Part shown: piece by piece, positions 8,584 to 16,072 of the stretch
Layout: every line of letters starts with the position of its first letter
How positions within the stretch are numbered: position 1 is the stretch's first letter
From: an uncultured Clostridia bacterium
GTDB taxonomy: Bacteria > Bacillota > Clostridia > TANB77 > CAG-508
Assembly (NCBI GenBank): GCA_934120315.1
Contig: CAKOTX010000007.1
Location: 1-61,110 of the forward strand
Reading direction: 5' to 3'
Length of the DNA: 61,110 bases
The notes under the pieces: generated by a model
The model's database searches: none
Told to the model about the DNA's origin: nothing
The model's input: only the letters and a program-made list of their open reading frames with translations
Position numbers and translations under genes: made by a program

Positions 8584-8623
8584 AACACTGTAGCGAATTA
8601 AACATTCGAGCAGTGTTTTTTTT
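8584..8623 (+). terminator. Rho-independent terminator
   Basis: AACACTGT-CGAAT pairs with ATTCG-CAGTGTT around a small loop, with an uninterrupted T run to 8623. It ends the guaD/MBL operon. On the other strand it lies just beyond the 3' end of ssrA. Confidence 0.85.
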
Positions 8624-8665
8624 ATTTAAGGTTTCAAATTGGAACATTAAATCTTGGAATAATTT

Positions 8666-9016
8666 TGGTGGAGATGAGGGGAGTCGAACCCCTGTCCATA
8701 ACAAAATTCACATGAACTTCTCCGAGTGCAGTTAATTGTAAAAATTCATTTAATAAACGACAATCAACAAACGAAAATTAAACATATCTGCTAAATACCC
8801 ACTGTTCTCGCAGAAAAAACAGCTTTGTTTCCCACTAAATGACACCAAATTAGAATATGTGGGGATACTCTAACAGGCGTTGCCGCAAACTAAGCAGCAA
8901 ATGCTAATTCTGTATTATCAGCGTTTATTTTTAATTTCTCGTTTTTTAAGTGGCTAACGAGAATCCACTACTCGCTATTCATGCTTCAAATGTAATGTCG
9001 AAACCATTACATCCCC
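8666..9016 (-). ncRNA. ssrA: Transfer-messenger RNA (tmRNA)
   Basis: About 351 nt on the minus strand. The 5' end GGGGATG pairs with CATCTCC at the 3' end to form the acceptor stem, followed by A and an encoded CCA (8668-8666). The T-arm reads GGGGTTCGACTCCCC. The open tag follows AAATAAAC and reads GCT GAT AAT ACA GAA TTA GCA TTT GCT GCT TAG, giving a predicted tag (A)ADNTELAFAA. It rescues stalled ribosomes together with SmpB (not in this window) and marks proteins for proteolysis. A promoter is visible at 9030-9058. Confidence 0.95.
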
Positions 9017-9029
9017 ATATGTACTATTC

Positions 9030-9058
9030 ATTATAATATATTTCGAGAATAAATTCAA
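9030..9058 (-). promoter_or_regulatory. ssrA promoter
   Basis: On the minus strand TTGAAT (9058-9053), 17-bp spacer, TATAAT (9035-9030), placing transcription start a few bases before the mature tmRNA 5' end at 9016. Confidence 0.8.
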
Positions 9059-9070
9059 TAGAAAAAACGA

Positions 9071-9108
9071 AAAAGTCATAGAGCTTTGAGGCTTGCTATG
9101 ACTTTTTT
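9071..9108. terminator. Terminator downstream of the second orphan gene
   Basis: AAAAGTCATAG (9071-9081) pairs with CTATGACTTTT (9096-9106); T runs exist on both strands. It lies between the 3' end of the minus-strand gene at 9153 and the ssrA promoter, insulating one from the other. Confidence 0.75.
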
Positions 9109-9152
9109 GTTAAAATTAAGATTTCATTTGAAATCAGGGGATGAGGAAGCTT

Positions 9153-10100
9153 TTATTTACGAAAGATAGGGGACGCATCCCAAACACAAGTGAGACCATT
9201 GTCAGCAACGATTGAATGGTATAAAGTGACAACAGGAATTGTACGCAAAAAATGTTTGTAATTTGCATCAATTACGATAGCATTACCATTTTCGAATCCA
9301 ACACAAATAACATAACTGCCACCAGTTAGAGAATAATCACCATAAAAAATACTATTGTTTACTCTCATAGGAACAGGAATTTCATATTTGATGTTGTTTA
9401 CAATTTGCCAAAAAGATTCTAAGCGAGTTGCTCTGTAAGGAGCAGTGCCATCTTTTCCAATAAGAGCGATAAGCTCATCAAGGAAGAACATGTGACCACC
9501 AATTCCAACAGGTTTTCCAAGAAAATTTTCAAATTCTTTAGTGGACTTGCACTTTTGAATTTCTGGACAATTTGCAAGGGCTTCTTTTACTGCGATCAAT
9601 TTGATTTTGGGCAAAAATAATGTTTTGGGAAAATTTTTGAATTTCCAAGAACGATAACCTTTTTGCACAATCAGTCTAGTAAGTTCTCTCACAGCAGCTT
9701 CATTATTGTCATAAGAAAGAGAAGGCTTTTCAACTTCCATGCCAGTAAGAGAAGAACACAGAATTAAGAGATCATCCGAGCAAAAGATTAAAGAACCAGC
9801 ATTTCCAATGGTATTTACAACTCCAAAAGGCATATTGGCCCAACGCTCATCTTTTTGATATGCAAACATATTGCAATGAGCTAAATACCGAGCAATTTCA
9901 GTTAATCTATTATCAGGAAAATTGAAAATGCTAGTATCAGCTTTGGTTATATTAGCCCAAAAGTTATAGTATTCATTTTCAAGTTGCAATCCTTTTTCTA
10001 TGTGATAAGATGAACGAGATTGATGTTCTTCAGGGCTACGTTTAAATTCAGGAATACGATTTAGACCAACAGGTTTTCTTCCAAGACGTTTTACATACAT
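9153..10100 (-). CDS. Orphan protein of unknown function
   Basis: About 315 residues, not recognised. No signal peptide or obvious membrane helix. It is Arg/Lys-rich at the N-terminus (residues 1-30) and ends in a likely beta-rich region with GGSYVICVGFENGNAIVIDAN. The ATG at 10100 lies 8 bases after GGAGGT; an upstream in-frame ATG at 10115 overlaps that site and is unlikely. It has its own perfect consensus promoter (10183-10211), a 5'-end hairpin and its own terminator (9071-9108). Codon use is less A-biased than neighbouring housekeeping genes, as for the 5265-6299 orphan. Function cannot be stated. Confidence 0.65.
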   Translation of the reverse strand: MYVKRLGRKPVGLNRIPEFKRSPEEHQSRSSYHIEKGLQLENEYYNFWANITKADTSIFNFPDNRLTEIARYLAHCNMFAYQKDERWANMPFGVVNTIGNAGSLIFCSDDLLILCSSLTGMEVEKPSLSYDNNEAAVRELTRLIVQKGYRSWKFKNFPKTLFLPKIKLIAVKEALANCPEIQKCKSTKEFENFLGKPVGIGGHMFFLDELIALIGKDGTAPYRATRLESFWQIVNNIKYEIPVPMRVNNSIFYGDYSLTGGSYVICVGFENGNAIVIDANYKHFLRTIPVVTLYHSIVADNGLTCVWDASPIFRK

Positions 10101-10182
10101 TGTGCTTACCTCCAAATAAAATTAATTATCAATGTTCAAAAAAATTAGACTTTACTTCCTCAAAAATATAAAGTCTGTATAT

Positions 10183-10211
10183 ATTATACATCAATATTAA
10201 CATAATGTCAA
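10183..10211 (-). promoter_or_regulatory. Perfect SigA consensus promoter of the second orphan gene
   Basis: On the minus strand TTGACA (10211-10206), 17-bp spacer, TATAAT (10188-10183). The predicted transcript starts near 10176, exactly at an 8-bp hairpin AGACTTTA/TAAAGTCT (10176-10147), a layout that often stabilises mRNA 5' ends. Confidence 0.85.
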
Positions 10212-10238
10212 AAAAGATTGAAAATTTTTATTGCAAAT

Positions 10239-10267
10239 GCATATTTTTTTCCTTTTTTGTCATAATA
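10239..10267 (+). promoter_or_regulatory. Possible SigG-type forespore promoter of spoVT
   Basis: GCATA (10239-10243), 17 bases, CATAATA (10261-10267) resembles the SigG consensus. B. subtilis spoVT is known to be transcribed by SigG, which agrees with the gene downstream. AT-rich sequence makes chance matches common. Confidence 0.45.
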
Positions 10268-10301
10268 AGAGTATACTTAAAAAACAAAAAGGAGGAAAAT
10301 T

Positions 10302-10856
10302 ATGAAAGCAACAGGAGTAGTAAGAAGAATTGATGATTTAGGTAGAGTTGTAATACCAAAAGAAATAAGAAAAACATTACGTATAAAAGAAGGAGAACCT
10401 TTAGAGATATTTACAGATAGAGAAGGACAAGTAATATTAAAAAAATATTCACCAATAGGAGAATTGTCAGAATTTGCAACAGGATATGCAGAAACATTAT
10501 CAAAAACAACAGGTCATATTGCATGTATAACAGATAAAGATACAGTTATAGCAATTTCAGGTGGACCAAAAAAAGAGTTTTTAGAGCAAAATGTTAGTGA
10601 AGAATTAGAACAATTAATGGAAGATAAAGAAATATATACAAGTAAAGAAAATAGTGATGTGGCAGTTCCAATTACTAAAAATGATAATAATGAAAGAAAA
10701 TATAATGCACAAGTAGTATATCCAATTATATCAAATGGAGATACAATAGGGACAGTAATTTTAATGTCTAAGGAATCAAATACGAAAATGAATGAAGTTG
10801 AAAAGAAGGTTGCACAGTCAGCAGCTACTTTTTTGGGAAGTCAGATGGAAATATAG
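10302..10856 (+). CDS. spoVT: Stage V sporulation transcription regulator SpoVT
   Basis: 184 residues. The first ~50 form an AbrB-type swapped-hairpin DNA-binding domain (MKATGVVRRIDDLGRVVIP, then KEIRKTLRI), followed by a GAF-like domain to the end, which is the SpoVT architecture and length. It is a forespore regulator that tunes late sporulation and germination genes in bacilli. AGGAGG precedes the ATG. It is followed at once by the hairpin repeat at 10858-10926, which probably acts as the terminator between it and the convergent mutS2. Confidence 0.92.
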   Translation: MKATGVVRRIDDLGRVVIPKEIRKTLRIKEGEPLEIFTDREGQVILKKYSPIGELSEFATGYAETLSKTTGHIACITDKDTVIAISGGPKKEFLEQNVSEELEQLMEDKEIYTSKENSDVAVPITKNDNNERKYNAQVVYPIISNGDTIGTVILMSKESNTKMNEVEKKVAQSAATFLGSQMEI

Positions 10857-10857
10857 T

Positions 10858-10926
10858 GGTGACAATTTGGGGTCGGTGTTTTTTTTGACAAGCTGTCAAG
10901 AAAAACACCGACCCCAAATTGTCACC
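10858..10926. repeat. Dispersed hairpin repeat, copy A
   Basis: Two 33-nt arms (10858-10890 and 10894-10926) form an almost perfect inverted repeat with a 3-nt loop; the only mismatch is a T opposite G. The arms contain GGTGACAATTTGGGG and CCCCAAATTGTCACC. A near-identical element lies at 60335-60402 and tandem half units at 47637-47704. Here it sits between convergent spoVT and mutS2 and could serve as a bidirectional terminator. Confidence 0.9.
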
Positions 10927-10970
10927 AAAACTATAACTTTAAGCTCACAATTGTTACTCCCATCTCGCCT

Positions 10971-13355
10971 TCACCGAAATGTGCCAGGTCTAAAATTATC
11001 AACAATTTTGTTAGTTTTTAGATATTTTTGAATGCCATTTCGCAAAGCTCCAGTGCCTTTTCCATGAACAATTCTGATAGGGGAAAGTTTGGCAATATAG
11101 CAGTCATCCAAATATTTATCAACTATAGGAATTGCCTCATCAACAGTCATACCTAGTAAGTTAATTTCTGGGCTAACTGATTGAGCTTTGAAACTAGATT
11201 TGTGAGAATAACCACTACCATTACTTGTTTGGGCTCCAGAACTTTTTCCACTTTTGGTTTTACCAGATCTAGATGCTGCTGATGATGATGACGCTGATGC
11301 TGAAGAAGTTTCATGTAAATTTTTAATATCAACTTTCATTTTCATCATACCAATTTGAACTTGAACAGTATCATCTTTTGAAACATTTGATACAATAGTT
11401 CCATTAGTTTTTAAATTACTTACATACACATTTAAACCAGGTTTAATATTTTCTCTTAAGATAGCTGGAGAGATAGAGTCAATAACAGCGTCTTCAGATG
11501 TAGCTGAAACAGAAGCAATTTTGTCATTTAATTTGTTTCTAAGTTTATTTGCTTGAGAAGCGGAATTAGTAGATGAAATGTCACGAATCAATGAATTTGC
11601 GGTTTCTTTAGCATCTAATAATATTTGTTTAGCTTCTTGTTTTGCATTAGAGATTAGCTCTTTTTCACGTTCTGAAACATTAGAATGTTGATTTTTTAAT
11701 GAATCACGTAATTTCTGTGCTTCTTCTAATACTTTAGCTGTTTGAGTTTTTTCTGTTTCAATTTTCGCTTTATCATCATAAATCTTTTTTAACAAGTCCT
11801 CTAGATTTATTGTTTCTTTATCAATCATAGAAGTTGCTCGTTGAATGATTTCTTCTGAAAGTCCAAGTTTTCTACTAATTGCAAATGCATTACTTTTTCC
11901 AGGAATACCAATTAATAAACGGTAAGTAGGGCGTAGGTTTTCAATGTCGAATTCTACACTGGCATTTTTGAAGCCTGGTGTTACTAATGCATATTTTTTT
12001 AATTCTTGATAATGTGATGTTGCAACAGTGATTGCTCCAAGGTTTGTAAAGTATTGCAAAATACTTATTGCTAGATGAGCTCCTTCAAGTGGATCTGTTC
12101 CAGAGCCTAGCTCGTCAACAAGAATTAAGCTATCTGATGTGGCAGAATGTGTGATATTTACAATATTACTCATATGTGATGAGAATGTACTTAAAGATTC
12201 ACTAATGCTTTGTTCATCTCCAATGTCTGCAAATATTTGGTCAAATACATAAATTTGTGAATGCTCGTCTGCTGGGATATTTAAGCCACTACAAGCCATT
12301 GCTGTTAAAAGCCCAACAGTTTTTAAGGTTACTGTTTTTCCACCAGTATTTGGACCAGTTATGATTAGACTTGAAAAGTCTTTTCCGATTTCTAATGATG
12401 AAGGGACAATCTTGGCTGGGTCAATTAATGGATGTCTTGCATTTATTAATTTGATGAATTTGCTTTCACTGATTTCTGGAGTTGTGCAATGTAGATTTAA
12501 AGAATAGTGTGCTTTAGCAAAAATAAAGTCAAGCTTTCCAATTAATTCTGTGTCAGTTTTTAATTCCTTTGTGTAAGGGTATAGAAGTCCGCTTAAATTT
12601 TGTAAAATTCTTTCAATTTCAAGTTCTTCTTCAATATGTAAATTTGATAGCTCATTATTTAAATCAAATACAGCAATTGGCTCAATAAAAACAGTTGAAC
12701 CACTGCTAGACATATCATGTACAAGGCCTTTTACGTTGCTACGATATTCTTCTTTTACAGGAATTACAAAACGTCCATTACGAATTGTAACAATATTTTC
12801 TCTCATATATTTAGAATATGTAGATGAATGTAAAATAACATTTAATTTTGAACGTATATCTTGTTCAATTTTGCGTTCACGTCTACGAATGTCTTGTAAT
12901 TTAGCTGAAGCAGTATCTGCAATAGTATCTTCATCTAAAATTGATTTTGCAAATGTAGATACAACACTTGGATTTATATATAAATCTGAAAAATATTGTT
13001 CAATTGCAGAAAAATCAGAATTAGCAAGATAATCTTTAGCAAAATAATCTTTTAAATCAGATGCCATTTGCAAAATATTTTGTAATTCTAACAAAGCTTT
13101 TATGCTAAGAGAACCACAGCCATCGAGTGCTTTTAAATAAACAGTTATATCAGCAATTTCTCCAATAGGAGGAGTGCTATTTCTTTGAATAAGGATTACT
13201 CCTTGACTAGTCTCATTTAAAGTTTGCATTACAGTTTTTTTATCTTGAGAAGGTCGAAGATCTGTTGCAAAATTCTTCCCTATATATGTTTTACAATATC
13301 CAGATAGGATATTTAAAATTTTATCAAATTCTAGTTTTTTTAAATTGTTATTCAT
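10971..13355 (-). CDS. mutS2: Endonuclease MutS2 with a C-terminal frameshift
   Basis: 794 residues in the open frame. The MutS core and clamp fill the first ~310 residues; the ATPase has Walker A GPNTGGKT (about 331-338) and Walker B LILVDELGSGTDP (about 408-420); a coiled coil, a Ser/Ala-rich linker (about 675-720) and a Smr nuclease domain with HGKGTGALR follow. The frame stops at NFRPGTFR. Removing one base from the AAA at 10977-10979 restores TFGEGEMGVTIVSLKL, ending at a TAG at 10931-10933, which is the usual Smr C-terminus. MutS2 resolves branched DNA and can act in ribosome rescue. The loss of the last ~14 residues may be real or a sequencing error. Confidence 0.9.
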   Translation of the reverse strand: MNNNLKKLEFDKILNILSGYCKTYIGKNFATDLRPSQDKKTVMQTLNETSQGVILIQRNSTPPIGEIADITVYLKALDGCGSLSIKALLELQNILQMASDLKDYFAKDYLANSDFSAIEQYFSDLYINPSVVSTFAKSILDEDTIADTASAKLQDIRRRERKIEQDIRSKLNVILHSSTYSKYMRENIVTIRNGRFVIPVKEEYRSNVKGLVHDMSSSGSTVFIEPIAVFDLNNELSNLHIEEELEIERILQNLSGLLYPYTKELKTDTELIGKLDFIFAKAHYSLNLHCTTPEISESKFIKLINARHPLIDPAKIVPSSLEIGKDFSSLIITGPNTGGKTVTLKTVGLLTAMACSGLNIPADEHSQIYVFDQIFADIGDEQSISESLSTFSSHMSNIVNITHSATSDSLILVDELGSGTDPLEGAHLAISILQYFTNLGAITVATSHYQELKKYALVTPGFKNASVEFDIENLRPTYRLLIGIPGKSNAFAISRKLGLSEEIIQRATSMIDKETINLEDLLKKIYDDKAKIETEKTQTAKVLEEAQKLRDSLKNQHSNVSEREKELISNAKQEAKQILLDAKETANSLIRDISSTNSASQANKLRNKLNDKIASVSATSEDAVIDSISPAILRENIKPGLNVYVSNLKTNGTIVSNVSKDDTVQVQIGMMKMKVDIKNLHETSSASASSSSAASRSGKTKSGKSSGAQTSNGSGYSHKSSFKAQSVSPEINLLGMTVDEAIPIVDKYLDDCYIAKLSPIRIVHGKGTGALRNGIQKYLKTNKIVDNFRPGTFR

Positions 13356-13418
13356 TTTTTAAATTCATTCCTTTCACATATATTATTGCACAAAAAAGGC
13401 TAGAAATCAATCAAAATA

Positions 13419-13448
13419 TTGACTATTACTGGGAAAAAGTGTTATAAT
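13419..13448 (+). promoter_or_regulatory. Promoter of the third orphan gene
   Basis: TTGACT (13419-13424), 18-bp spacer, TATAAT (13443-13448). The leader can form a small hairpin, TTAGC/GCTAA, whose loop contains the AAAGGAG ribosome site, a possible translational control. Confidence 0.75.
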
Positions 13449-13479
13449 TAATTAGGTTAGCTTAAAGGAGGCTAAAAAC

Positions 13480-13797
13480 ATGATGTTGAAGATTGAAGCG
13501 ATAATTTGGCGGACAACACTTGATTCTCTAGAAATAGAACTAGAAAGAAAGCTGACAGAACGCCAACGGCAGATTATTCTTCTAGAAATTCGGAAGATTA
13601 TTCTGAGCTTCATACAAGAGAGGTATATCTTGGATATACTGATTTTGCGACCATTTGATGTTATTCGAGCATTTTACCGATTTGCGGACGATGAGATTCT
13701 TCACAAGAAAGATGTAAAAAAGCCATCTTTGAACATGTGGAAGCGATTTGTCCATGAAACAGTGAAATACCCTGAGATGTTAGAGTGGTACCTTTAA
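13480..13797 (+). CDS. Small orphan protein of unknown function
   Basis: 105 residues, not recognised. Predicted to be mostly helical and highly charged, with an internal hydrophobic stretch around 35-60 that is too mixed for a clear membrane helix. AAAGGAGG (13464-13471) supports the ATG at 13480. G+C in 13561-13620 is about 40% by hand count, far above the flanking genes, and Arg is coded partly by CGN codons, which are rare elsewhere here. It has its own promoter and likely terminator. It belongs, by composition and layout, with the orphans at 5265, 9153 and 27087. Confidence 0.6.
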   Translation: MMLKIEAIIWRTTLDSLEIELERKLTERQRQIILLEIRKIILSFIQERYILDILILRPFDVIRAFYRFADDEILHKKDVKKPSLNMWKRFVHETVKYPEMLEWYL

Positions 13798-13836
13798 AGG
13801 AGATTGCTGGGGTAAAAACCAGCTTCTTCTTTTTTA
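13798..13836 (+). terminator. Probable terminator of the third orphan gene
   Basis: A GCTGG/CCAGC stem with weaker extension is followed by a T-rich run ending in TTTTTT. The stem is short. Confidence 0.5.
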
Positions 13837-13870
13837 TTGCATAATGGAGGAGATTTTTCTGCAATAACTC

Positions 13871-13899
13871 TTGCCAAAAAAAGGATTTGAATGTATAAT
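13871..13899 (+). promoter_or_regulatory. hpf promoter
   Basis: TTGCCA (13871-13876), 17-bp spacer, TATAAT (13894-13899), upstream of hpf. Confidence 0.65.
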
Positions 13900-13945
13900 A
13901 TAGATATACTTAAAAAATAAAACGAAAAAGAGAGGAGCGATTTTT

Positions 13946-14470
13946 ATGCAAATAAAAATAACAGGAAAGGAACTAAAGGTAACAGACGCAATAAACGATT
14001 ACGTAGAAAGAAAAATGGAGAGAATTGCCAAATACTTTGACGATGCAGAAGCAGATGTACTAATAAGAGTAGAAAAAAATGCTCAAATAGCAGAAATGAA
14101 AGTATCTGCAAATGGCGAAGTTTTCAGAGCAGTAACAGAAGATAAAGATTTGTATGCATCTATAGATAAAGATATAGATATATTAGAAGGACAAATTAGA
14201 AAATATAAAACAAAGAAAGACAAAATGCAAAAAGAATCTAGTTTGAAAAATTTAGATGTTAGTGCACCAGCACATGAAATAACAGATGAAATTTTAAAAA
14301 CAGAATACTATGAAATAAAACCAATGACTCCAGAAGATGCAAAATTAAAATTGCAAGAAAGACCAACACAACTATTCTTAACATTCGTAAATGTTGAAAC
14401 AGGAAAAGTTAATGTTATCCATAAATTAAAAGATGGTAAAAACTTTGGATTAATTGAGCCAGAGGCTTAG
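13946..14470 (+). CDS. hpf: Ribosome hibernation promoting factor, long form
   Basis: 174 residues, the long (Firmicute) HPF. The N-terminal beta-alpha domain (about 1-100, MQIKITGKELKVTDAI onward) binds the 30S decoding region; a short linker leads to a C-terminal dimerisation domain (about 117-174, containing YYEIKPMTPEDAKLK and FGLIEPEA) that drives 100S ribosome formation. AGAGGAG precedes the ATG. It has its own promoter and terminator, so it is monocistronic. Confidence 0.93.
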   Translation: MQIKITGKELKVTDAINDYVERKMERIAKYFDDAEADVLIRVEKNAQIAEMKVSANGEVFRAVTEDKDLYASIDKDIDILEGQIRKYKTKKDKMQKESSLKNLDVSAPAHEITDEILKTEYYEIKPMTPEDAKLKLQERPTQLFLTFVNVETGKVNVIHKLKDGKNFGLIEPEA

Positions 14471-14501
14471 GTATAAAATTTAATAAATTATTATAAAAAT
14501 A

Positions 14502-14540
14502 GATAGTTCAGAATATTTTATTCTGGACTATTTATTTTTA
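14502..14540 (+). terminator. hpf terminator
   Basis: AGTTCAGAATA pairs with TATTCTGGACT, allowing one G:T pair, followed by TATTTATTTTTA. Moderate stem, interrupted T tract. Confidence 0.65.
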
Positions 14541-14561
14541 TGTATATTTTTCAATAAATAC

Positions 14562-14604
14562 TTGAAAAATATGAAAAAATATGTTAATATTACTTATAGG
14601 TAAT
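14562..14604 (+). promoter_or_regulatory. Promoter and candidate operator of the toxin-antitoxin-chaperone module
   Basis: TTGAAA (14562-14567), 17-bp spacer, TAATAT (14585-14590) with TG at 14582-14583. A near-palindrome ATTAC-TTATAG-GTAAT (14589-14604) overlaps the -10 end and start point, the expected place for autorepression by the HTH antitoxin. A five-codon leader frame (ATG to TAG, 14624-14638) lies between it and the toxin gene. Confidence 0.6.
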
Positions 14605-14650
14605 AAACAAAGGAGAAAAGTACATGGAATATATATAGGGAGTAGATATA

Positions 14651-15061
14651 ATGGATGCAGAAAATTCTTTACTTATAATGTTTCGAGAATTAGCTAAACA
14701 TGATGTACTGGCATCGGAACAATTTTTTGATGATATAAAAAGACTGGTAAAAACAGACATAAATAAATTTATTGAGGTCTTTACAAGAGATCTTATGAGA
14801 AGTAATTTAAAAGAGTACAAAAAATATGAAAGATTAAAATTAACCAAAGCACAAAATAAAAGACTTAATGGAAATGCACTGTTTAGATATGAATATAGAA
14901 ATAATTCAAATTTGAGATGCATATATATGGTAAGGAATGTAAATAATGATAATGAAACGTATTTATTATGTGCTTTTAACGAGGACGGCGGAAAAAAGAT
15001 TGGTAAAAATTCATATAATTTTAATATAGAGAGAGCAATAAAAATTTATGAAAGTAAATAA
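14651..15061 (+). CDS. Candidate RelE/HigB-fold toxin of a TAC module
   Basis: 136 residues. The N-terminal half is helical. The second half has the strand-rich pattern of RelE/HigB-type mRNA interferases: FRYEYRNNSNLRCIYMVRN (78-96) followed by YLLCAFNEDGGKKIGKNSY (104-122), resembling the phage Gp49-like/HigB family in which basic residues on these strands act on ribosome-bound mRNA. The assignment is distant and is strengthened by position: first gene, with an HTH gene 14 bp downstream. AGGGAG at 14638-14643 supports the ATG. Very low G+C. If not a toxin, it remains an uncharacterised accessory protein. Confidence 0.6.
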   Translation: MDAENSLLIMFRELAKHDVLASEQFFDDIKRLVKTDINKFIEVFTRDLMRSNLKEYKKYERLKLTKAQNKRLNGNALFRYEYRNNSNLRCIYMVRNVNNDNETYLLCAFNEDGGKKIGKNSYNFNIERAIKIYESK

Positions 15062-15075
15062 TATGAGGTGGTAAA

Positions 15076-15537
15076 ATGAAATTTTTAGATTTAAGTAAAA
15101 AAGAAATTAAAGAAAACCCAGAAATTGATTCAATAATAGAAAAAGAGGAAATATTGTATACGATATCAGAATTTATAATAAAATACAGGGAAGAAAATGA
15201 AATTACACAAACAGAATTGGCAGAAAAATTAAAAGTAAATCAATCAATGATTGCTAAATTAGAAAGTGGAAATTATAATGCTACATTCAATAAGATACAT
15301 GAAATAAGTAGAAAATTAAGCAATTCTTCTGAAATCTTTATAAAGATTTTAGAGAACATGATAAAAGCAGTAAAAAATGTAACTGAAAAAAGTTATATTA
15401 ATGAGAATAAACCAAGTCAGTATATCTATAGTCAGAAAAATAATGTTGTACAATTTCAAAAATATAGTAATAAAAATATAAAGAATGGAGAGAAAAATTA
15501 TGGGGAATATCAAAGCGAAATTTCAGCTATTGGATAG
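15076..15537 (+). CDS. HTH (XRE-type) antitoxin with long C-terminal tail
   Basis: 153 residues. Residues about 31-85 form a Cro/CI-type helix-turn-helix (TQTELAEKLKVNQSMIAKLE, 44-63), as in HigA antitoxins. After the DNA-binding domain comes an unusually long tail (about 91-153), rich in Asn, Lys, Tyr and Gln. In TAC systems the antitoxin carries a C-terminal chaperone addiction region that makes it depend on a SecB-like chaperone; this tail is in the right place, and the SecB-like gene overlaps the end of this one. GAGGTGG precedes the ATG. Expected to neutralise the toxin and repress the promoter at 14562-14604. Confidence 0.75.
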   Translation: MKFLDLSKKEIKENPEIDSIIEKEEILYTISEFIIKYREENEITQTELAEKLKVNQSMIAKLESGNYNATFNKIHEISRKLSNSSEIFIKILENMIKAVKNVTEKSYINENKPSQYIYSQKNNVVQFQKYSNKNIKNGEKNYGEYQSEISAIG

Positions 15538-15922
15538 TTATATAAAAAAATATTCAATGGAAGTAAATAGAAAGATACAGAATAATGAAGAAATAGAAAT
15601 AGATGGTCAAATGGGATTTGGAATAGTTCAAATTACTAAAACAGAAGAACTAATAGGTGAAATTGAGTTAACTAATAAAATTATATTAAAAATAAATAAT
15701 AAAGAAGTTGGAACTATTAATATAGTTATGGGAGCATTGTTTAATGGAACTTTAGATATAGAAGAAGATTTTGAGAAAATGCTTAAATTAAATGGAGCTA
15801 CAACATTGTCTAATTTAATGAGAGCCTATGTAGCAAGTAATACAGCATTAAGTGGTATGCCAACAATTATGGTTCCAATGATTAATTTTGTTGAATTTTT
15901 TAATAATAAAGAAGATAAATAA
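15500..15922 (+). CDS. SecB-like chaperone of a candidate TAC module
   Basis: 140 residues, all-beta-looking N-terminal part followed by a helical end. The C-terminal segment LNGATTLSNLMRAYV (97-111) and MPTIMVPMINFVEFF (120-134) matches the arrangement of SecB, where a central helix is followed by a Pro-rich turn and PxNFxxxF. Most Firmicutes lack export SecB, so a role as antitoxin-specific chaperone fits the context. GGAGAG at 15487-15492 selects ATG 15500; an ATG at 15485 has no ribosome site. It overlaps the antitoxin gene by 38 bp, pointing to translational coupling. A terminator follows. The SecB call is by eye. Confidence 0.68.
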   Translation: MGNIKAKFQLLDSYIKKYSMEVNRKIQNNEEIEIDGQMGFGIVQITKTEELIGEIELTNKIILKINNKEVGTINIVMGALFNGTLDIEEDFEKMLKLNGATTLSNLMRAYVASNTALSGMPTIMVPMINFVEFFNNKEDK

Positions 15923-15936
15923 TTATGTTACAAAAA

Positions 15937-15978
15937 AATAGTAAGAATGTCAAATTTGATGTTCTTGCTATTTTTTTT
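15937..15978 (+). terminator. Terminator of the TAC module
   Basis: AATAG-AAGAA pairs with TTCTT-CTATT and is followed by a run of eight T. It separates the module from the glycan locus. Confidence 0.75.
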
Positions 15979-16072
15979 GTTATTGTCAGATATCTTTATA
16001 TAGATAAAAAATTTGAATGTAATAAAGAGGAAAAAATAGAAAAAATTTGTTAAATAATATGAAGAAAAACTA

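Noticed and set aside
8459..8704. 81-codon minus-strand frame next to ssrA
   Set aside because: It covers the tmRNA 3' end, a terminator and the antisense of the metallo-hydrolase gene; not a gene.
14624..14638. Five-codon frame before the toxin gene as a regulatory leader peptide
   Set aside because: It has a ribosome-like AAAGGAG upstream, but five codons without a recognisable pattern is too little to claim function; noted only within the promoter entry.
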